Source: Micrococcales bacterium
Lineage (GTDB): Bacteria; Actinomycetota; Actinomycetes; Actinomycetales; Cellulomonadaceae
Assembly: GCA_009777345.1 (NCBI GenBank)
Contig: WRMB01000018.1
Location: forward strand, 1-61,202
Reading direction: 5' to 3'
Length of the DNA stretch: 61,202 nucleotides
Below are positions 42,424 to 51,510 of the stretch, one piece after another (position 1 is the stretch's first letter; the number at the start of each line of letters is the position of its first letter). Under the pieces are notes generated by a model, which made no database searches, was not told the DNA's origin, and worked only from the letters and a program-made list of their open reading frames with translations. The translations under genes were made by a program, and so were the position numbers.

Positions 42424-42651
42424 GTGGCGATCCTCGAACACGCGGCCGAGTCCCCTCGGTCAACGGCTGAACTGCTGTCCAGCATCGGCATCTCGGTGCA
42501 CTCGGCCAACGTCAGACGCCACATCGCACCCCTCCTGGAGTCGGGCCTGCTCGAGCTGACACAGCCCGACCATCCACGCAGCCCGACCCAGAAATACCGG
42601 ATCACCCAGGCTGGCCGACGGGCGCTGACGCACCCGCGCGACGAGAAGTAG
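42424..42651 (+). pseudogene. Winged-helix C-terminal remnant (AlbA_2/RecG-like or Fic-like protein)
   Basis: 75 codons from GTG 42424 encode a winged helix (VAILEHAAESPRSTAELLSS ... VRRHIAPLLESGLLEL, HPRSPTQKYRITQAGRRAL). This is the typical C-terminal domain of ATP-binding AlbA_2-type proteins, where it follows a repetitive Q/V linker. Here only the minisatellite precedes it, the frame is closed by a stop at 42397, and no N-terminal part remains. It could still be expressed as a small DNA-binding protein. Confidence 0.6.
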
Positions 42652-42672
42652 CAGAACTGCCGCAGCGTCCGG

Positions 42673-43944
42673 CTACGGGTACAGGCCCCGGATCTGGTGG
42701 GCCTGGGCGACGCGCTGGACGCCGATGACCAGGGCCGCGTCGCGCAGGGTCAGGTTCTCGCGGCGGGACAGGTCGGCCACGTCCCGGTAGGCGGTGAGCA
42801 TCCGGTGCTCCAGCTTGTCGTCGATCTCGCGCTCGGTCCACCAGTAGGCCTGGTTGGCCTGGACCCACTCGAAGTAGGACACGACGACACCGCCGGCGTT
42901 GGCCAAGATGTCCGGGACGATGGTGACGCCCTTGTCGACGAGGATCTTGTCGGCCGGGCCGGTGGTCGGGCCGTTCGCGCCCTCGACCACCCAGCGGGCC
43001 TGGACCGTCGGCGCGGTCTCCTCGGTCAGGACGCCTTCCAGGGCGGCGGGCACCAGGACGTCGGCGTCGAGCGCCAGCAGCGCGACGTTGTCGACCGGTT
43101 CGGCCCGCTCGAATCCGACCACCGACCCGGTCGCCGCGACGTGCGCGACCAGCGCCGGGAGGTCGAGCCCGTCCGGGTTGTGCACTCCCCCGTACATATC
43201 GGACACCGCGACGACCCGGGCGCCGCCGGCCGCGAAGATCGACGCCGCGTGCGAGCCGACCTTGCCGAAACCCTGGATGGCGATGCGCACGTCCGCCAGG
43301 CCCAGACCAGCGTCGGCCAGGGCGGCCTTCGTGACGTGGACCACACCGGCCGACGTCGCGGTCGTCCGGCCGAGCGAACCGCCCACCGCGATCGGCTTGC
43401 CGGTCACGACACCGGGGATGGTGTACCCCTGGTTCACGGAGTAGGTGTCCATGATCCAGGCCATCGTGTCCTCACCGGTGCCCATATCGGGCGCCATGAT
43501 GTCCCGCTCCGGGCCGATGATCGGCAGGATCTCGGAGGTGTAACGCCGGGTGACGCGCTCCAGCTCGCCCCTGGTGTGCTGGAGCGGGTCGATGGTGACG
43601 CCACCCTTGGCCCCGCCGTAGGGCAGGTCCGCGATAGCGCACTTCCACGTCATCCACATCGCCAGCGCCCGCACCTCGTCGAGGTCGACGTCCTGGTGGA
43701 AGCGCAGGCCGCCCTTGCCCGGGCCCCGGGAGATGTTGTGCTGCACCCGGTACCCGCGCAGGATCATCTTGCGACCGTCGTCGCAGCGCAGCGGGATAGC
43801 GACGTTCATCTCCCGGCGCGGCGTGGCCAGCATCGCTTGCAGGCCCTCGTCGTAGCCCAGGACCCGGCAGGCGCTGGTGAGCTGGTCGAGGGCGGTGGCC
43901 CAGGGCCCGGTCGAGCGGTCGGCGGTCGCGGATGTGGTGGTCAT
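42673..43944 (-). CDS. gdhA: Glutamate dehydrogenase
   Basis: A 423-residue Glu/Leu/Phe/Val dehydrogenase. Substrate-domain motifs are GGLRFHQDVDLDEVRALA and PYGGAKGGVTIDP (catalytic Lys in GGAKGG); IAPDMGT-type MAPDMGTGEDTM follows. The Rossmann domain shows IQGFGKVGSHAA and a later EGANGPTTGPAD. The about 420-residue form is typical of NAD-linked enzymes. Reaction: glutamate to 2-oxoglutarate plus ammonia, or the reverse. ATG 43944 has AAGGACGG upstream. It lies 153 bp downstream of gabD, consistent with use of glutamate made by GabT. Confidence 0.95.
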   Translation of the reverse strand: MTTTSATADRSTGPWATALDQLTSACRVLGYDEGLQAMLATPRREMNVAIPLRCDDGRKMILRGYRVQHNISRGPGKGGLRFHQDVDLDEVRALAMWMTWKCAIADLPYGGAKGGVTIDPLQHTRGELERVTRRYTSEILPIIGPERDIMAPDMGTGEDTMAWIMDTYSVNQGYTIPGVVTGKPIAVGGSLGRTTATSAGVVHVTKAALADAGLGLADVRIAIQGFGKVGSHAASIFAAGGARVVAVSDMYGGVHNPDGLDLPALVAHVAATGSVVGFERAEPVDNVALLALDADVLVPAALEGVLTEETAPTVQARWVVEGANGPTTGPADKILVDKGVTIVPDILANAGGVVVSYFEWVQANQAYWWTEREIDDKLEHRMLTAYRDVADLSRRENLTLRDAALVIGVQRVAQAHQIRGLYP

Positions 43945-44097
43945 ATCAGTTCCGTCCTTCGTGCGGGCCGACCGCCCCATCGTGGTCAGCGGATGGGTGT
44001 TCCCAGGCAGGTCGGGTCTTCGCGACCTGCACCGGCCAGTCTGGACGCTCCTCGGCGGGGGCGCCGCACGAGAGCGCGGCGCCCCCGGTCGGCCGGC

Positions 44098-45567
44098 TCA
44101 GCCGGGGATGAGCGTGTACTTGGTGGTCAGGTACTCCTCGATGCCCTCGGGGCCGCCCTCGCGGCCCAGGCCCGACTGCTTGAGCCCGCCGAACGGCTGG
44201 CTGGCGTCCGAGACGATCCCGGTGTTGATCCCCAGCAGCCCCGACTCCAGCGCGTCGACCAGCCGGGTGGCCCGGGCCAGGTCCTTGGTGTAGGCGTAGG
44301 CGGCCAGGCCGTACTCGGTGGCGTTGGCCAGCGCGACGGCGTCGGCCTCGTCGGTGAAGGTCGTGATCGGCAGGACCGGCCCGAAGATCTCCTCGGTCAT
44401 GACCCGGGCGTCGCGCGGGACGTCGACCAGGACCGTGGGCTCGAAGAACGACCCCGGCCCGGCGGGGGCCCGGCCGCCGGTCAGGACCCGGGCACCGCGA
44501 CCCACCGCGTCGTCGACGAACGCCTGGCAGGACTCGACGGCCCGGTCGTCGATCAGCGCGCCGATGCGCACACCGTCCTCGATCCCGGGACCGACCTTCA
44601 TCTGCGCGACCTGCGCGGCGACCCGGTCGGCGAACTCCTCGACCACCGACTCGTGCACCAGGAAGCGGTTCGCGGCCGTGCAGGCCTCGCCGATGTTGCG
44701 GAACTTCGCGGCCAGCGCACCGGTCACCGCGGCGTCCAGGTCGGCGTCCGCGAAGACGAGGAACGGCGCGTTGCCGCCCAGCTCCATCGAGCTGCGCAGC
44801 ACGTTCTGGGCCGCCTGGCGGATCAGCACCTGGCCGATCTGGGTGGAACCGGTGAAGCTGACCTTGCGCAGGCGCGGGTCGGCCAGCAGCACCTCGGACT
44901 GCGCCGACGAACGACGCGTCGGCACGATGTTGACCACCCCGGCGGGCACTCCGGCCTGGTGCAGGATGTCCATGAAGGCCAGCGTCGTCAGGGGGGTCAG
45001 GGCGGCGGGCTTGACCACCATCGTGCACCCGGCGGCCAGGGCCGGGGCGATCTTGCGGGTCGCCATGGCCAGCGGGAAGTTCCACGGGGTGATGAGGTAG
45101 CAGGGGCCGACCGGGTGCCGGGAGATGATGGCGTGCCCGGTGCCCATCGGCGTGGTGCCGTAGCGGCCGGTGATCCGGACGGCTTCTTCGGAGAACCAGC
45201 GCACGAACTCGGCACCGTAGGCCACCTCGCCCCGGGCCTCGGCCAGCGGTTTGCCCATCTCCAGGGTCATGAGCAGGGCCAGGTCCTCGCCGCGCTCGAC
45301 GGCCAGGTCGAAAGCGCGCCGCAGGATCTCCCCGCGCTGGCGCGGCGGGGTGGCGGCCCAGGCCGGACCCGCGGCGACGGCCGCGTCCAGCGCGGCCACG
45401 GCGTCGTCGGTCGTGCCCGAGGCGACATCGGCCAGGTGGTTCCCGGTGGCCGGGTCGGTCACCGCGTAGGTCTGGCCGTCGGACGCGGCGCGGAAGGCCC
45501 CGTCGACGTACAGGCCGGTCGGGGTGGCGGCCAGCAGGGACGCGATCCGTTCGGCGGTGACGCTCAC
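44098..45567 (-). CDS. gabD: Succinate-semialdehyde dehydrogenase GabD
   Basis: A 489-residue aldehyde dehydrogenase: succinate semialdehyde plus NAD(P)+ to succinate, and often glutarate semialdehyde to glutarate. Motifs are YLITPWNFPLAMATRK (cofactor/oxyanion Asn), SFTGSTQIGQ, MELGGNAP (general-base Glu) and GEACTAANR (nucleophile Cys). The end PFGGLKQSGLGREGG is typical. The GTG start overlaps the gabT stop by four bases. Confidence 0.94.
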   Translation of the reverse strand: MSVTAERIASLLAATPTGLYVDGAFRAASDGQTYAVTDPATGNHLADVASGTTDDAVAALDAAVAAGPAWAATPPRQRGEILRRAFDLAVERGEDLALLMTLEMGKPLAEARGEVAYGAEFVRWFSEEAVRITGRYGTTPMGTGHAIISRHPVGPCYLITPWNFPLAMATRKIAPALAAGCTMVVKPAALTPLTTLAFMDILHQAGVPAGVVNIVPTRRSSAQSEVLLADPRLRKVSFTGSTQIGQVLIRQAAQNVLRSSMELGGNAPFLVFADADLDAAVTGALAAKFRNIGEACTAANRFLVHESVVEEFADRVAAQVAQMKVGPGIEDGVRIGALIDDRAVESCQAFVDDAVGRGARVLTGGRAPAGPGSFFEPTVLVDVPRDARVMTEEIFGPVLPITTFTDEADAVALANATEYGLAAYAYTKDLARATRLVDALESGLLGINTGIVSDASQPFGGLKQSGLGREGGPEGIEEYLTTKYTLIPG

Positions 45568-46904
45568 GCTGCAGCTCCGATCTCGGCGAGGCTCGCCAGG
45601 ACAGTGTCGATACCCTCGCCCAGCAAGGGCAGGGAGATGGTCAGGGGCGGGAGGAACCGCAGCACGTTGCCGTAGGTACCGCAGGTCAGGGTGATGACGC
45701 CCTGGGACCGGGCCCGGGCGGCGACCTGGTTCGTCAGGGCGGCGTCCGGGTCGCCCGTCGCCGGGTCGACCAGCTCGACGGCGATCATGGCACCCCGGCC
45801 GCGCACGTCGCCGATCCGCGGGTCGTGCTCGGCCGCGGCCCGCAGCCGGGTCAGGAGGAAGTCCTCGATCGCCCGGGCCCGTTCGACGAGCCCCTCGGCC
45901 TGGTACGTCTCGATAGCGGCCAGGGCAGCAGCGCAGGCCAGCGGGTTACCGCCGTAGGTCCCGCCGAGGCGGCCGCTACCGGCCGAGTCCATGATCTCGG
46001 CCCGGCCGGTCACCCCGGACAGGGGCAGCCCACCCGCGATGCCCTTAGCGGTTGCGACCACGTCAGGTTCGATGCCGAACAGCTCGGAGGCGAACCAGGC
46101 GCCGGTCCGGGCGAACCCGGTCTGCACCTCGTCGGCGACGAAGACGATGCCGTTGGCCCGGCACCAGTCCACCACGGCGGGCAGGAAACCGTCCGCCGGG
46201 ACGATGAACCCGCCCTCGCCCTGGATCGGCTCGACCACGACGCAGGCGACGTGGTCCGGCCCGACCATCCGGGCGATCTGCTCGACGGTGCGCCGCGCGG
46301 CCTGCTCACCGGACAGACCGTCGCGCAGCGGGTACGAGCCGGGCACGCGGTACACCTCGGGGGCGAACGGTCCGAAGCCGTCCTTGTACGGCACGACCTT
46401 GCCGGTCATGGCCATCGTCAGGTTGGTGCGGCCGTGGTAGGCGTGGTCGAGGACGACGACCGCCGGCCGCCCGGTGTGGTGACGGGCTACCTTGACGGCG
46501 TTCTCCACCGCCTCGGCACCCGAGGTGAACAGCGCGGACTTCTTCGGGAAGCTCCCCGGGGTCAGCTGGTTCAGCTTCTCGCAGACCTCGACGTAGGCGT
46601 CGTACGGCGTGACCATGAAGCAGGTGTGGGTGAATCGGTCGAGCTGGGCGCGGACGGCCTCCACGACCCGCGGGGCGGCGCCCCCGACCGAGGTGACGGC
46701 GATACCCGAGCCGAGGTCGACGAAGGAGTTGCCGTCGACGTCCACGAGCACCCCGCGGTCGGCGTGGTCGGCGAACACCGTCATGGTCGTGCCGACCCCC
46801 CGGGCGACCGCCGCCTCTTTGCGGGCCATCAGGTCACGAGAGCGCGGACCGGGCAGATCGGTGTGCAGGGACCGCGCCTGGGGCGCGGGGGTGGCGTTCG
46901 TCAT
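45564..46904 (-). CDS. gabT: 4-aminobutyrate aminotransferase GabT
   Basis: A 446-residue class III PLP transaminase: GABA plus 2-oxoglutarate to succinate semialdehyde plus glutamate; relatives also use 5-aminovalerate. Motifs are LFTSGAEAVENAVKVAR, the aromatic DHAYHGRTNLTMAMTGK, VEPIQGEGGF, DEVQTGFARTG and the Schiff-base Lys in TAKGIAGGLPL. ATG start with GAGGACGG ahead. It is the first gene of gabT-gabD, with a duplicated operator/promoter block 87-152 bases upstream. Confidence 0.94.
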   Translation of the reverse strand: MTNATPAPQARSLHTDLPGPRSRDLMARKEAAVARGVGTTMTVFADHADRGVLVDVDGNSFVDLGSGIAVTSVGGAAPRVVEAVRAQLDRFTHTCFMVTPYDAYVEVCEKLNQLTPGSFPKKSALFTSGAEAVENAVKVARHHTGRPAVVVLDHAYHGRTNLTMAMTGKVVPYKDGFGPFAPEVYRVPGSYPLRDGLSGEQAARRTVEQIARMVGPDHVACVVVEPIQGEGGFIVPADGFLPAVVDWCRANGIVFVADEVQTGFARTGAWFASELFGIEPDVVATAKGIAGGLPLSGVTGRAEIMDSAGSGRLGGTYGGNPLACAAALAAIETYQAEGLVERARAIEDFLLTRLRAAAEHDPRIGDVRGRGAMIAVELVDPATGDPDAALTNQVAARARSQGVITLTCGTYGNVLRFLPPLTISLPLLGEGIDTVLASLAEIGAAA

Positions 46905-46990
46905 GTGTCCGTCCTCGGGTCGGTGCCGACTGCGCTCGGGCTGGTGACGCCCCTCGACGGCTTCTGTCCGCCGTCGGGGGACTGCCTCAC

Positions 46991-47056
46991 ACGCTAGCCC
47001 TTCGGTCAGGACCTCCGTCCTCGACGCTATGTCGAAAGATCGTAGGTGGCATGGCC
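46991..47056 (-). promoter_or_regulatory. PucR-type operator/promoter block upstream of gabT
   Basis: 66 bp closely matching 58681-58746 in the same orientation. On the plus strand: ACGCTAGCCC, TCAGGACCTCCGTCCTCGACG (palindrome AGGAC-N4-GTCCT at 47008-47021), ATGTCGAAAGATCGT. Read toward gabT (minus), TAGCGT (46991-46996) is a good TANNNT -10, and the palindrome would cover the -35 region. About 55 of 66 positions agree with the other copy. Confidence 0.8.
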
Positions 47057-47144
47057 GGGTTGTCTATCGACTTTCGCGGTATGTTCCGAGCGGATCCAGC
47101 TCACCCAGCAGTAACCCGCTCAACCCAGATGCGGGTCGTCCGGG

Positions 47145-47279
47145 TCATGGGGCGATGGTGTCGGACTCGAAGGCGACGATCTTGTGGTCCTCCTCGGCGA
47201 ACTCGATACCGACCAGGTGGATCGGCACCCCCCGGGCGCGGTACGAGCCGTGACCGACCTGCCCACCTGCCTGCGGCAC
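47145..47279 (-). CDS. Possible small protein downstream of the exonuclease
   Basis: 44 codons from GTG 47279 with very strong third-base GC preference (VGHGSYRARGVPIHLVGIEF, AEEDHKIVAFESDTIAP), more like protein than the surrounding frames. No SD and no known family. It begins 27 bases after the exonuclease stop, so it could be a coupled small ORF or the C-terminal scrap of a lost gene. Confidence 0.4.
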   Translation of the reverse strand: MPQAGGQVGHGSYRARGVPIHLVGIEFAEEDHKIVAFESDTIAP

Positions 47280-47306
47280 AGGTACAGCTGTCGTGGTCCG
47301 AGCGGG

Positions 47307-48038
47307 TCACCGCGACCTGCGGCCCGTCCCCGACGTCTTGCGCGAACGCCAGGAACGCCGGGGTTCGGCCCCGCCGCGACGGTCCGGGTTGGACGCCGCC
47401 ACCAGGTCTTTCAGGAGCAGCGGACGGTCCTTCGCCCGGTGGCGGGCCATCACCAGGAATACCAGGGCGGTGGTCCAGGCGTCACCGAGGGCATGGTGCG
47501 GGGTGAAGATCGGCAGGCCGAGGCGGGTGGCGACCGTCTCCAGCCCCGGCGACCGGCGCGGGTCGCGCGGCAGCCCGAAATGGGTCCAGGCCAGCTCGGC
47601 GGTATCGACCGCGGGCAGGTCGACCGCCAGCCCGCGGGACAGCAGGGCCCGGTCCAGGAAACCGGTCTCGACCCAGGCGGCGTGGGCGACCAGCACCCGG
47701 CCGGTCAGCGCGACGAACAGCGGGTCCAGGGCCTCGGGCAGCGAGGGCGCGTTCTCCAGGTCGCACGGCCGGATGGCGTGGACCTGGACCGACTCCGGCG
47801 ACGGCGGCACCACAGGCCGCACCAGGCCGTAGACCGACGACCGGCCCACCACCCGGCCGGCGTCGACGTGGACCGCACCGAAAGAGATGATCGCGTCGTC
47901 GGCGCTCAGCCCGGTCGTCTCGAAGTCCAGGACCGCCAGCCGGGCCCGGTCCCACGGCAGGTCCAGCTGGGCGCACGTCTCGGACTGGCTGTCGACGAAG
48001 GTCGACATGATCGACGAGGAGACCGCGGCGGGAGTCAT
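47307..48038 (-). CDS. DnaQ-like 3'-5' exonuclease
   Basis: A 243-residue DEDDh exonuclease: LAVLDFETTGL (Asp, Glu), LVAHAAWVETGFL (third acidic-site region) and HHALGDAWTT (His-x4-Asp). It resembles the epsilon-like proteins often encoded beside CBS/nucleotidyltransferase genes and cation/solute transporters. The C-terminal 20 residues are basic and disordered (RRSWRSRKTSGTGRRSR). ATG 48038 overlaps the stop of the upstream gene by four bases. A role in DNA repair or RNA/nucleotide turnover is open. Confidence 0.88.
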   Translation of the reverse strand: MTPAAVSSSIMSTFVDSQSETCAQLDLPWDRARLAVLDFETTGLSADDAIISFGAVHVDAGRVVGRSSVYGLVRPVVPPSPESVQVHAIRPCDLENAPSLPEALDPLFVALTGRVLVAHAAWVETGFLDRALLSRGLAVDLPAVDTAELAWTHFGLPRDPRRSPGLETVATRLGLPIFTPHHALGDAWTTALVFLVMARHRAKDRPLLLKDLVAASNPDRRGGAEPRRSWRSRKTSGTGRRSR

Positions 48039-49819
48039 AGCCGCGACAGCCCCAGCGCCGCGGCCAGCGCCGACTGCACCGAGTCGATCGCCCGGAAGGC
48101 CTCGCGCAGCTGCCGCCGCTCCAGCGGGTCGAGCTGGTCGGGCCGCAGGAACCCGCTGGGCTTGTTGCCCGCCTTGATCGCGCGGACCTGGTGCTCGGCG
48201 AGCACCGTCAGGGCGACCTTGTAGGCACCGACCAGCATGTCCCGCTCGTCGCCGGTGATCAGCCCGGCGTCGGCTCCCCGGTCCAGACGCTCCAGGGTGC
48301 TGCCCGAGACGTCCCCGGTCCGCAGGGCGAGCCACCGGGCCAGCGCGCTGACGGGCAGCAGGCCGCCCTTCTTCAGGTCCAGCTGGCCCCGGTGCTCGCC
48401 GGACTGGTGGACGACGAAGTCGCGGACGAACCCCAGCGGGGTGCGGCGGCTGAGGGTGTGCCGGGTGAGCACACCCATGAACGCCTCATGGGCGACCGCG
48501 GCGGACACGGCCTCGACCAGGGGCGAGACCAGCTCGCCGCTGACCGGTCTGGTGTCGGCCACGACGGAGGTCAACGCCAGCACACCGGCTTCCTCCTCGC
48601 GGCCGAGCCAGTCGGCCACCGCCTGGCGCCACTGGTCCTCGGAACGGTTGAACAGCGAGTTGTCGGCGTTGGCCCCGCGGTCGCAGGTGGCCAGCCCCGC
48701 CCGTTCGACCAGCCGCAGCACCCGCGAGGCGTGGGCCAGGTGGTCGCCCGGATCGCCGTCGTACCAGCACAGCGCCGTGTCGACGTCCGACCCGGGCAGG
48801 GGCTCGCGGCGGGCCAGCGAACCCTGGACCAGCCAGGTGGACGCCTTGGTGGCCTCAGGCGCCCGGACCAGCGCCACCGCCCGGCGCAGGATGGCGTCGA
48901 CCACCCCGGACTGCAGCTGGGCGATGTACTCCACGGGCAGGCCGCGCTCCACCAGCTCGATGATCGACGGCGCGACCAGCGCGCTGGCCTCGACCAGCTC
49001 GTCGGCGTCCTGGGCCCGTTCCACCGCCCCCCGCACCACCAGGGGGTCCCGCAGCTCGGCCGAGGCCACGTCGACCACCCGCACCACTCCGACCGGTCGG
49101 TCGTGGGCGTCGACGATGACCAGGTGGTGGATACCGGCCTCGACCATGGACAGGTAGGCGTCGCCCAGGAGAGCCTCGGAGCTGACGGTCTGGGCCGGGA
49201 AGGCAGCGATGCTCCCCACCGACGCGGTGATCGGGACCGCACCGGTGGCCACCCGGCGGCGCAGCTCGGAATCGGTGACGATACCGAGCCCGTCGTCCGG
49301 CGAGGTCACCAGGCTGCACGAGGTCCGAGCCTTGGTCATGGCCTTGGCCACATCGGCGATCGAGGTGCTGGCCGGGTGGACGATGACCGGCCGCATCGAG
49401 CCGGTCACCCGGCCCTGAGCGGCGTCGAAGAGCCGCTCCGGTCGGGTCAGCTGGTTGGTGCTGCTGATCGGAGCCAGGTGCCCGACCCGCAACGCGTCGG
49501 GCAGAGGCACCAGGTACAGCAGAGTGTCCTCGGCGGCCTTGGCCGCGTGGGCGTACTGCCGCCCGGCCCGCACCGTGTCCAGGCTGAGCAGGTCACCGGG
49601 GTCGACCTCGTCGACGACGGTGCCGACCGGGCCCAGGACCTCCAGCCGGCCGGCCCGCACCATGAGCGCGACCCCCAGGCTGGGCTGCCCCACCTCGACC
49701 ACCAGATCACCAGCCAGGTGATACTTGACGTCGATCGCCGTCGACAGCTGTTCCAGCTCTTCACGGCTGAGGTCGGTGAACGGCGGGTAGCCCTCCAGGA
49801 AGTCGGCGATCTCTTTCAT
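48035..49819 (-). CDS. cNMP-binding/CBS/nucleotidyltransferase (DUF294) protein
   Basis: 594 residues. The N-terminal cyclic-nucleotide-binding-like domain (about 1-120, YPPFTDLSREELEQLSTAID) is followed by two CBS domains (about 150-270) and a DUF294 nucleotidyltransferase domain (GSLARREPLPGSDVDTALCW, the G-S...D-x-D site). A DUF294_C helical domain ends the chain. It resembles PII-uridylyltransferase-like regulators usually linked to carboxylate/acetate transport. Here it follows an amino-acid permease, which suggests regulation of uptake. It overlaps the exonuclease start by four bases. Confidence 0.88.
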   Translation of the reverse strand: MKEIADFLEGYPPFTDLSREELEQLSTAIDVKYHLAGDLVVEVGQPSLGVALMVRAGRLEVLGPVGTVVDEVDPGDLLSLDTVRAGRQYAHAAKAAEDTLLYLVPLPDALRVGHLAPISSTNQLTRPERLFDAAQGRVTGSMRPVIVHPASTSIADVAKAMTKARTSCSLVTSPDDGLGIVTDSELRRRVATGAVPITASVGSIAAFPAQTVSSEALLGDAYLSMVEAGIHHLVIVDAHDRPVGVVRVVDVASAELRDPLVVRGAVERAQDADELVEASALVAPSIIELVERGLPVEYIAQLQSGVVDAILRRAVALVRAPEATKASTWLVQGSLARREPLPGSDVDTALCWYDGDPGDHLAHASRVLRLVERAGLATCDRGANADNSLFNRSEDQWRQAVADWLGREEEAGVLALTSVVADTRPVSGELVSPLVEAVSAAVAHEAFMGVLTRHTLSRRTPLGFVRDFVVHQSGEHRGQLDLKKGGLLPVSALARWLALRTGDVSGSTLERLDRGADAGLITGDERDMLVGAYKVALTVLAEHQVRAIKAGNKPSGFLRPDQLDPLERRQLREAFRAIDSVQSALAAALGLSRL

Positions 49820-49858
49820 GATCGCCGACTCCCTGGGTTGCGAGACATGGTCACTGCG

Positions 49859-51454
49859 TCACTCTTGCGAGGAGTCCTCGGTGGCGTCCGCCGTGCTCTC
49901 GAGGTTCTTGGTTGCGCCCTCCCGTTGCGGGATGGCGTCACCAGCCGGCGTATCGGAGTGCTGGTACGGCCGGGCGGTGAACATGTAGACCAGCCCGAGA
50001 CCGATGACCAGGACCGCCGACAGCAGGACGATCCAGACGTCGTACCACGGTTTGCCGGTGCCCAGGTCCCACGGCCACACGATGGCCAGGACACCGCAGA
50101 CACCCCAGGTGAGCGCGCCGATGTTGACGGCCAGCCCCCACTTGCCGAGCCGGAACTTGCCGGAGGGCTGCCAGCCCTTGAGCCGGGCCCGCAGCGCGGC
50201 CAGGACCACGCTCTGGAACCCCAGGTAGATGCCGATGGCGGCAAACCCGACGGCCTTCCACACCGCGTCCTCGGACAGCCGCGACACCACGACGATGACC
50301 AGGGCCGGCACCGCCGCCGCCACCACCAGGGCGAACGGTGGGATATGCCGCGCCTGCCAGAACAGGCGCAGCACCCGGTGACCCATGATCATCTGGTCGC
50401 GCGAGTAGGAGTACACCAGGCGGCTGGCCGCAGCCTGCAGGCTGATCAGGCAGGACAAGAACGCGATGACCACGATGAGGAGGACGAACTTGTCGGCCGC
50501 GCCGAAGCTCTGGTGGATGGTGTAGCTCACCGGGTCCAGGGCGCCCTCGACGCAGGTGGCGCCGTCGGGCAGCGTCTCGATGCACTCTCCGCTGGTGGCG
50601 ATCACCTTGCTGATGTTCGGGACGACGGCCATGATCATGGTGAAAGCGGTGAAGGTCGCCGCAAAACCACCGATGTAGATCGTCATGCGCATGGCCTTGG
50701 GCACCTGGACGCCCGGGTTGGGGATCTCCTCGGCGAGGTCGCCGCAGGCCTCGAACCCGTAGTACTGGAACACGGCGACCAGACCGGCCGCGGCGAAGGC
50801 GTAGAAGTACACCTTCCCGTCCGCCGCACCCAACGACTTGAAGACGACGCTGAAGTCGTGGCTGCCCTTGATGAGCAACCAGCTGCCGACACCGATCGCG
50901 CCGACCAGACCGGTGATGAACCCGGCCATCACCGCGACCGACAAGACCTTGGTACCGCCGACGTTGATGATCGTCGACACGGCCAGCAGCCCCAGCGCGG
51001 AGACGACCATGTAGTTGACCGAGTAGGCGTGACCGAACAGCGACGAGATGAAGGGGCTCGCCCCGGCGGCGATACCACCGATGGAGGAGAACAGGGCGAA
51101 CATGTAGATCCAGCCGGTCATCCAGGCCCAGCGCCTGCCCCACAAGCGCCTGGACCACGGGTAGACCCCGCCGACCACCGGGTACTGGGACACGATCTCG
51201 CCGAAGACGAGAGCCACGAGGAACTGGCCCACAGCGACGATGAGGAAGGCCCAGATCATCGGCGGGCCGGCCATCGCCAGCGAAGCGGAGAACAGGGTGT
51301 AGACGCCGACGATAGGCGACAGGTAGGTGAACCCCACCGCGACGTTGTCCCACAGCCCCATCTCACGCTTGAACTCTGAGGTGTATCCGAGCGCCGCGAG
51401 CTGGGCCGCGTCGTCCAGGTGGGTACTATCACCGCCTGGCTTTTGTTCTGACAT
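49859..51454 (-). CDS. APC-family amino acid permease
   Basis: A 531-residue integral membrane protein with about 12 membrane segments. The N-terminal signature ALGYTSEFKREMGLWDNVAVG and VFGEIVSQYPVVGGVYPW are typical of the APC/BAT1-GabP-like group, and FEACGDLAEEIPNPGVQVPKA is the consensus amphipathic region. The C-terminal tail is hydrophilic and acidic. Its place in the ETF/oxidase operon suggests it imports the operon's substrate or a related amino acid such as GABA or glutamate; the substrate is inferred only. Confidence 0.9.
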   Translation of the reverse strand: MSEQKPGGDSTHLDDAAQLAALGYTSEFKREMGLWDNVAVGFTYLSPIVGVYTLFSASLAMAGPPMIWAFLIVAVGQFLVALVFGEIVSQYPVVGGVYPWSRRLWGRRWAWMTGWIYMFALFSSIGGIAAGASPFISSLFGHAYSVNYMVVSALGLLAVSTIINVGGTKVLSVAVMAGFITGLVGAIGVGSWLLIKGSHDFSVVFKSLGAADGKVYFYAFAAAGLVAVFQYYGFEACGDLAEEIPNPGVQVPKAMRMTIYIGGFAATFTAFTMIMAVVPNISKVIATSGECIETLPDGATCVEGALDPVSYTIHQSFGAADKFVLLIVVIAFLSCLISLQAAASRLVYSYSRDQMIMGHRVLRLFWQARHIPPFALVVAAAVPALVIVVVSRLSEDAVWKAVGFAAIGIYLGFQSVVLAALRARLKGWQPSGKFRLGKWGLAVNIGALTWGVCGVLAIVWPWDLGTGKPWYDVWIVLLSAVLVIGLGLVYMFTARPYQHSDTPAGDAIPQREGATKNLESTADATEDSSQE

Positions 51455-51510
51455 CTGGATTCCTTTCCAATCTGGCCGGACCGGCTGCTGTCAGCGGCCC
51501 TCGTCCATGG

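Noticed and set aside
42697..45675. A 992-codon plus-strand open frame
   Set aside because: It is antisense to gdhA and gabD, which have complete catalytic motifs; its translation is low-complexity Gly/Val/Asp/Arg text.
48191..51379. A 1062-codon plus-strand open frame
   Set aside because: It is antisense to the CBS/nucleotidyltransferase and permease genes. No start signal or domain.
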